Shown here piece after piece: positions 5,069-8,713 of a stretch of 8,713 nt of DNA. Position numbers and translations under genes: made by a program. Location of the stretch: positions 1 to 8,713 of the forward strand of contig JALSKY010000249.1 in assembly GCA_026988585.1 (NCBI GenBank), given 5' to 3'. The notes under the pieces were generated by a model. It did no database searches. It had not been told where the DNA came from and worked only from the letters and a program-made list of their open reading frames with translations. The stretch is from Deltaproteobacteria bacterium (lineage in GTDB: Bacteria; Desulfobacterota; Dissulfuribacteria; Dissulfuribacterales; QOAL01). The stretch's first letter is position 1. The number at the start of each line of letters is the position of its first letter.

Positions 5069-5677
5069 ATGAAATGCCCAGGACAGGATTCCCGTTTTTG
5101 GGGGCATGATGCCATTTTTGAGGTGAAATGCCCGGAGTGTGATGCAGTTATTGAGTTTTTCAGGGATGATACATGGCGCACATGCAGGAATTGCGGAAAC
5201 AGGGTGCAGAATCCCAGGATCAATTTTGGTTGCGCTGCCTACTGTCCTTATGCTGAACAGTGTCTGGGATCCCTGCCACCTGAACTCCAGGCCCAAAAGG
5301 ATGGCGAGCTCAAGGACAGGATTGCTGTTGCCGTCAAGAAGCTCATGGCCGGAGATTACAAGCTGCTTTCCAGGACATTGAAGGTGGCCAGGACAGCAGA
5401 ACAGTTGTGTAAAGAGCATCCTGAAATCTCTTCTGGACCAGTGCTGGCTGCCTCCTATTTCTTGCCGTGGGCAGAGCACCAGGAGGTGGCAACAGGTGGA
5501 CAGGAGGTGAGTCAACACCATATTCAGGTCATTCAGGAAATTTTGCAAAATGCCGGTGCTGCAGAGGCGCTTGTGCAGGAGACCATAGGCCTGATCCAGT
5601 CGGTAATATCCAGTGATGGTTCTGCTGCATCTCCTCTATCAGATATCCTGAAGATCGCCATTGATCAGGCTGGATAA
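5069..5677 (+). CDS. Zinc-ribbon protein with degenerate HD-like C-terminal domain, 202 aa
   Basis: The N-terminus begins MKCPGQD and carries a zinc ribbon: C21-x2-C24-x14-C39-x2-C42. A second cluster follows, C55-x3-C59-x5-C65 (GCAAYCPYAEQC), which could bind another metal or an Fe-S centre. Residues about 80-200 are helical and align by memory with the HD-phosphohydrolase domain found behind this same N-terminus in Desulfobacterota proteins. There the catalytic 'YLHDIG' appears here as YFLPWAE (about 131-137), and the other His/Asp ligands also seem to be missing. It is probably cytoplasmic and a binding or sensing protein rather than a phosphohydrolase. The ATG at 5069 follows AAGGAGG with a long 12-nt spacer; an in-frame stop just upstream excludes earlier starts. 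Confidence 0.65.
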   Translation: MKCPGQDSRFWGHDAIFEVKCPECDAVIEFFRDDTWRTCRNCGNRVQNPRINFGCAAYCPYAEQCLGSLPPELQAQKDGELKDRIAVAVKKLMAGDYKLLSRTLKVARTAEQLCKEHPEISSGPVLAASYFLPWAEHQEVATGGQEVSQHHIQVIQEILQNAGAAEALVQETIGLIQSVISSDGSAASPLSDILKIAIDQAG

Positions 5678-5902
5678 ACCTATCAGGAAAAGTTTTTCCG
5701 TTATAGAGGAAAAGTTTTTCTGTCATGGTGGAATTTGTTTTCTGTGTCCTGTTGTTTCTCTTTATTTTGTCCCTGTTTCAGGCCATTTTCTCCTCATTTT
5801 TCCTCTTTTTTTCTGACACGCTTCATGCTGTTTCAATAAGTGAAGTTCAGGTGGACATATCAATGGTATTTGAGGCCTTTTAGGGAAATGGAGGACTTTA
5901 TC
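5678..5902. other. Intergenic region with tandem repeat and pyrimidine tract
   Basis: It holds the tandem repeat at 5685-5728, then a G-poor, C/T-rich plus strand (about 5730-5818). The tract's composition is like a Rho-utilisation site and it follows a gene end, so Rho-dependent termination is possible. No strong standard terminator or promoter is visible. A 52-codon phenylalanine-rich frame (5725-5883) is present but lacks a well-placed ribosome-binding site. Confidence 0.4.
5685..5728 (+). repeat. Tandem 22-bp direct repeat
   Basis: Two adjacent copies (5685-5706 and 5707-5728) match at 19 of 22 positions. Each begins AGGAAAAGTTTTTC, which is itself nearly palindromic (GGAAAA-GT-TTTTC). 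They begin 8 nt after the stop of the zinc-ribbon gene. Paired binding sites for a regulator, or a short replication-slippage duplication, are both possible. Confidence 0.6.
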
Positions 5903-6118
5903 ATGATGATCTTATGGCTCTTTACTGGAATTATCGGTCTTGGTTATCTGGCCGTTGCAGCAACTTCATTCATGGTAAGCACTCCTGTAGCTTCAGCACT
6001 GGTGCAGCCATTGTCTGCCATGGATAGTTTGATCCCTGCGACATCTACCCCTGTTGCAATAATTATCCTGGGTCTATCCCTGCTGGTCATTGCGGCATTG
6101 ATGAAAAGGGTTCAGTGA
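5903..6118 (+). CDS. Small two-helix membrane protein, 71 aa
   Basis: The ATG at 5903 follows GGAGG by 8 nt; a longer in-frame version from GTG 5840 has no such site. The product has two hydrophobic helices, about residues 2-24 (MILWLFTGIIGLGYLAVAA) and 50-66 (VAIIILGLSLLVIAAL). They are joined by a Ser/Pro/Ala-rich loop in which STPVA occurs twice, and the protein ends in a basic KRVQ. It is likely an inner-membrane hairpin protein. I do not recognise the family. Its stop overlaps the ATG of a still smaller hydrophobic gene, which suggests a two-gene unit. Confidence 0.6.
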   Translation: MMILWLFTGIIGLGYLAVAATSFMVSTPVASALVQPLSAMDSLIPATSTPVAIIILGLSLLVIAALMKRVQ

Positions 6119-6198
6119 TGGCGATCACTTTGCCGCTTCTGTCTTCATTGTTATTGCTGCTGGGTGTTGTTGTTATGGATACGGTTTTTCAGGGATAA
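6118..6198 (+). CDS. Possible 26-aa hydrophobic microprotein, coupled to the preceding gene
   Basis: The ATG at 6118 overlaps the preceding stop codon in the arrangement TGATG, the classic geometry for translational coupling. AAAAGGG lies 8 nt upstream as a plausible ribosome-binding site. The product begins MAITLPLLSSLLLLLGVVVM and consists of one short hydrophobic helix with an acidic/aromatic end (DTVFQG). Its size and form are like KdpF-type or CydX-type single-helix subunits, without detectable similarity to them. So short a frame could be chance; the overlap and ribosome-binding site are what support it. Confidence 0.4.
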   Translation: MAITLPLLSSLLLLLGVVVMDTVFQG

Positions 6199-6528
6199 TC
6201 CAGCCTCTTTCTCTTTCTCGCCTTTTTTCCCTTTTCGAGTATTTCCTCTTTATATCCGTTTAATCCGGGTCTTTGAACCCGTACATCAGTTTTCAAGCTT
6301 TCCTTTATGGTTTTCGATGGGAATAACAGATACCCAAAGACAAGAGGCATAAGGCAATTTCTGTTTTGATCCTTTCTGCCTTTGCTCAAGTTGCAGTGGA
6401 TCAGAGTAGCCTATCTTCTGCAGTGGCAGGCATGTCATGTAGAGAGGAGCTGCCGGAGCGGTAATGCAGACGCATCTCTACCAGGGTTTCTATAACCTAT
6501 CCGGAACTCAAGGGCATTTTCTTTCACC
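6199..6528. other. Intergenic region before radC, pyrimidine tract and structured element
   Basis: Bases about 6200-6260 are C/T-rich and G-poor on the plus strand. A small hairpin CGGGT-CTTTGA-ACCCG lies at 6266-6281 without a following T-run. Bases 6439-6481 are bounded by a perfect 7-bp inverted repeat (GTAGAGA and TCTCTAC) with an inner CTGC/GCAG pairing, which may be a structured leader of radC. No gene is convincing here. Confidence 0.4.
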
Positions 6529-7251
6529 ATGAAAAAGCAAGACAGAAACGGCCACAGACAACGGTTGAGGGAGAAGTTTCTGCAGCATGGTCTCTCGGTG
6601 TTTACTGATCAGGAGGTATTGGAACTGCTCCTTACCATGGGCACGCCCCGGCAGGATTGCAAGCAGAGGGCAAGAGATGCCCTGGAGGAGTTTGGTTCCC
6701 TTGCTGCAGTTCTGGAGGCCACTCCTGCAGAGCTGCAGAGGGTGCCTGGTATCGGGCCAAAGAATGCCTTTGCAATAAAATTTATTCACCAGGTTGCCAG
6801 AAGATTCCTGGAGGCCAGGCTTCAGGGCAGGTCATATCTCAATTCTCCCGAGGCGGTAGTGGAGTATCTCTGTCACAGCCTGTCGTTCAGGGACAGGGAG
6901 GTCTTTGCCGTCATATTTCTCGATGCAGCAAACGGCATAATAGCTGCGAAGGAGCTCTTTTCCGGCACCACTGCCATGTCTGCTGTATATCCGGACAGGC
7001 TTTTCAAGGAGGCCCTGAACCTGGATGCCGTATCCCTGATACTTGCCCATAACCATCCTTCAGGAAACATCTCTCCCTCATCCCACGACATAAATCTGAC
7101 CAGACGTATCCTGCTTGCCGGCATGCTCCTTGACATCAAGGTCCTGGATCACATAATCATAGGCGGCCCGTCAAAATGGTATAGTTTCCAGGAGGGCGGG
7201 CTCATGGCAAAGATCAGGGAGTGGGCGCAGGGCAGGATCTCTGCAGTGTAG
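6529..7251 (+). CDS. radC: RadC family JAB/MPN-domain protein, 240 aa
   Basis: Residues about 10-90 form the N-terminal helix-hairpin-helix region (ELQRVPGIGPKNAFAIKF, 68-85). Residues about 103-230 form the JAB/MPN (JAMM) metalloprotease-like domain with H174-x-H176-x10-D187 (AHNHPSGN...SSHD) and an upstream acidic residue in KELFSGTT (E142). All zinc ligands of the JAMM motif are present. The length equals the family norm. RadC was named as a DNA-repair protein, but its biochemical role is unsettled. The start ATG has only a distant AAGGG (16 nt), and no earlier start is possible because of an in-frame stop at 6493. tadA follows after 63 nt on the same strand, so the two may be co-transcribed. 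Confidence 0.93.
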   Translation: MKKQDRNGHRQRLREKFLQHGLSVFTDQEVLELLLTMGTPRQDCKQRARDALEEFGSLAAVLEATPAELQRVPGIGPKNAFAIKFIHQVARRFLEARLQGRSYLNSPEAVVEYLCHSLSFRDREVFAVIFLDAANGIIAAKELFSGTTAMSAVYPDRLFKEALNLDAVSLILAHNHPSGNISPSSHDINLTRRILLAGMLLDIKVLDHIIIGGPSKWYSFQEGGLMAKIREWAQGRISAV

Positions 7252-7314
7252 GCGACTATCAGGAGATCCGTTTCAGGTCTGTTGGCTACCAGGTTTCCGA
7301 CTGGGGGATATGTA

Positions 7315-7806
7315 ATGGCATCACTGAACCATGAACAGTTAATGAAGGCGGCATTATCAGAGGCGGAAAAGGCTGCTCGGCAGGAGGAGGTCCCTGTGGG
7401 GGCTGTGGTGGCTACAAAAGAGGGGGAGATCATTGCGTCTGCCGGCAATCAGACCCTTGCCCTGAATGATCCCACTGCCCATGCCGAGATCCTGGCTATC
7501 AGAAGGGCCGCCAGGGCAGTTGGAAATTACCGGCTGAACAATTTGCTCCTCTATGTTACATTGGAACCCTGCCCCATGTGTGTTGGGGCCATGATCTGGG
7601 CACGGATATCCACGCTGGTATTTGGGGCCTGGGATGAAAAATCAGGCGCATGCGGATCTGTTGTTGATATTTTGGGATCAGGAAGGTTCAACCACCGGTT
7701 CGAGGTGGTTCCCGGCATATTGGCAGATGAGTCTGCAGCCCTTCTCAGGGACTTTTTCAGAAAGAGGCGTCTCCACACAGCAGGATTGCAGGAGATAGAA
7801 AGATAA
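7315..7806 (+). CDS. tadA: tRNA-specific adenosine deaminase TadA, 163 aa
   Basis: A cytidine/deoxycytidylate deaminase-fold enzyme. Its zinc and catalytic residues are H56-A-E58 (TAHAEI) and P85-C86-P-M-C89 (LEPCPMCVGAM), at nearly the same numbering as in E. coli TadA. It converts A34 of tRNA-Arg(ACG) to inosine, so that one tRNA reads CGU, CGC and CGA. VPVGAVV and the FNHRFEV region also fit TadA rather than guanine or riboflavin deaminases. ATG 7315 was chosen because GGGGGA lies 6 nt upstream; an in-frame TTG at 7282 would add 11 residues without family support. Two serine tRNA genes follow, the first 14 nt after the stop codon. Confidence 0.95.
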   Translation: MASLNHEQLMKAALSEAEKAARQEEVPVGAVVATKEGEIIASAGNQTLALNDPTAHAEILAIRRAARAVGNYRLNNLLLYVTLEPCPMCVGAMIWARISTLVFGAWDEKSGACGSVVDILGSGRFNHRFEVVPGILADESAALLRDFFRKRRLHTAGLQEIER

Positions 7807-7820
7807 GCGGCAACGGAAAA

Positions 7821-7914
<94 letters not shown>

Positions 7915-8018
7915 TTTTAGTCTGAATACACCGTTGACCCGGGAGATGAATGATTTTTTTTGATCTTGGTCCCAGGTTTTAACATATTAAACATTCTTCG
8001 ATAACAGTTGCCCAGGTA

Positions 8019-8047
8019 TTGACGCCCTCCTCTTTTAAGGGTAATAG
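8019..8047 (+). promoter_or_regulatory. Sigma-70 promoter for tRNA-Ser(GGA)
   Basis: TTGACG (8019-8024), a 17-nt spacer and TAATAG (8042-8047): a good -35 and a fair -10 at ideal spacing. They lie 29 nt before the mature tRNA 5' end, which fits a short tRNA precursor leader. The second serine tRNA therefore probably has its own promoter rather than depending on tadA transcription. Confidence 0.6.
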
Positions 8048-8076
8048 ATAGTGCTTGCGTCAAATTCATTTTAGCA

Positions 8077-8167
<91 letters not shown>

Positions 8168-8292
8168 GTTCTGAATTTTAAAGAGGTTTAGAACATATCA
8201 TCCCTGCAGAGGGCAGGCAGTGCATTTACGGATATTTCCGGATTATGCAGCCATTTATATGGTGATATAGAGTTTTTTAACAGGACAATTTT

Positions 8293-8394
8293 GATAGCCG
8301 GGTCCTGCGCAACGAAATCCCGCGAACCCCGCCAGGTCCGGAAGGAAGCAACGGTAGTGGGACCCTTCGTGTGCCGCAGGGGTGCCTGGCTATC
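8293..8394 (+). ncRNA. ffs: Signal recognition particle RNA (4.5S, small bacterial type)
   Basis: The universal SRP domain IV core is present: GTCCGGAAGGAAGCAAC (8336-8352) with the GGAA tetraloop. The ends pair as GATAGCC (8293-8299) with GGCTATC (8388-8394), giving a hairpin of about 102 nt, the normal size of the bacterial small SRP RNA. It binds Ffh and targets nascent membrane proteins to FtsY. A T-rich stretch (CCTTTTTCTCTTT) follows directly and may end transcription. The exact ends are inferred from the pairing. Position between serine tRNA genes and dnaX is common in bacteria. Confidence 0.93.
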
Positions 8395-8423
8395 ATCCTT
8401 TTTCTCTTTGCAAGATATTCTCT

Positions 8424-8461
8424 GTTGCTCTTTTGTTCAAAAGTGGTTCAACTGTTTTTTT
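8424..8461 (+). terminator. Possible terminator between ffs and dnaX
   Basis: An imperfect hairpin: outer GTTG (8424-8427) with CAAC (8449-8452), inner CTTTTG (8430-8435) with CAAAAG (8438-8443), followed after TG by seven T residues (8455-8461). The stem is AT-rich and has a 2x5 internal loop, so it is weak, but the following T-run is right for a rho-independent terminator. Confidence 0.4.
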
Positions 8462-8537
8462 ATACGGGTTTTTGCCCAGGGTGGTTCCTCCTGTTTCAGA
8501 TCCTGATGTCATTTACTTTTCAGTTCCGATACCAGCC

Positions 8538-8713
8538 ATGTCCTATTTAGTCCTTGCCAGAAAATGGAGGCCCCAGAGGTTTTCCCAGGTCATAGGTCAG
8601 GAGCATGTGACCAGCACCCTGCAGAATGCCATCAAGAGTGGGCGTGTTGCCCATGCGCTGCTGTTCAGCGGGCCAAGAGGCGTGGGCAAGACCACAGTGG
8701 CCCGTATCATGGC
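8538..8713 (+). CDS. dnaX: DNA polymerase III gamma/tau subunit, N-terminal 58 codons (cut by the window edge)
   Basis: ATG at 8538 opens a frame that runs to the right edge. It starts MSYLVLARKWRPQRFSQVIG, the near-invariant DnaX N-terminus (usually YxVLARKxRPxxFxxVxGQ), followed by QEHV and AHALLFSGPRGVGKTT, the Walker A motif (K51, T52). The product is the ATPase subunit of the clamp-loader complex that places the beta sliding clamp on primed DNA. There is no clear Shine-Dalgarno before the ATG, but the start agrees with the family. The tau/gamma frameshift site, if present, is outside the window. Confidence 0.95.
   Translation, partial: MSYLVLARKWRPQRFSQVIGQEHVTSTLQNAIKSGRVAHALLFSGPRGVGKTTVARIM

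Noticed and set aside
5725..5883. 52-codon plus-strand frame (MVEFVFCVLLFLF...) between the zinc-ribbon gene and the 71-aa gene
   Set aside because: Phe/Leu richness is what any T-rich strand gives; the nearest ribosome-binding site (AGAGG) is about 15 nt away inside the tandem repeat.
6266..6281. CGGGT-CTTTGA-ACCCG hairpin as a terminator
   Set aside because: Only 5 bp and no T-run after it.
8291..8506. 71-codon frame over the SRP RNA region
   Set aside because: It lies across the SRP RNA gene, so it is a by-product of structured RNA sequence.

Overview
The window looks like chromosomal DNA of a Desulfobacterota-type (deltaproteobacterial, probably sulfate-reducing) anaerobe. The reasons are an NrfD-type quinone-reacting membrane protein, a MerR regulator with a C-terminal CW-x4-C-x7-C cysteine cluster, a zinc-ribbon/HD-like protein beginning MKCPGQD, and two strong sigma-54 promoter candidates. 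The lineage call rests on remembered family resemblance, not on a search. No transposon, phage gene or CRISPR array is visible.

Left part (1-1887): a minus-strand operon runs off the left edge. It consists of a 69-aa one-helix membrane protein (349-140) followed by the first 38 codons of another gene (114-<1). It is preceded by a leader hairpin and a near-perfect -24/-12 promoter. To its right lie about 1.4 kb of AT- and T-rich DNA with little coding capacity. This stretch holds an A-tract region, a sigma-70-like promoter overlapped by a perfect 23-bp palindrome, a 40-aa membrane microprotein (991-1113), degenerate repeats, and a second sigma-54 promoter (1756-1771).

Middle part (1888-6198): the second sigma-54 promoter faces an orphan NrfD-like gene, followed tightly by the MerR regulator and a HAD phosphatase whose start overlaps the regulator's end. 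A convergent phosphoglycolate-phosphatase-like HAD gene lies on the minus strand. Divergent from that is a zinc-ribbon protein whose HD-like domain appears to have lost its metal ligands. After a tandem 22-bp repeat and a pyrimidine tract come two very small hydrophobic genes that overlap at TGATG.

Right part (6199-8713): a conserved housekeeping run follows on the plus strand: radC, tadA, tRNA-Ser(CGA), tRNA-Ser(GGA), the SRP RNA gene (ffs) and the start of dnaX, cut by the window edge. TadA, the tRNAs and the SRP RNA serve translation and protein targeting; RadC and DnaX are DNA-metabolism proteins.

The part most worth attention is the left half. Two sigma-54 promoters face away from each other across a mostly non-coding gap, and they drive small membrane proteins on one side and an orphan quinone-interacting membrane protein plus a cysteine-cluster regulator on the other. 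This suggests a redox- or nutrient-responsive membrane module, but its function cannot be assigned from the sequence alone.
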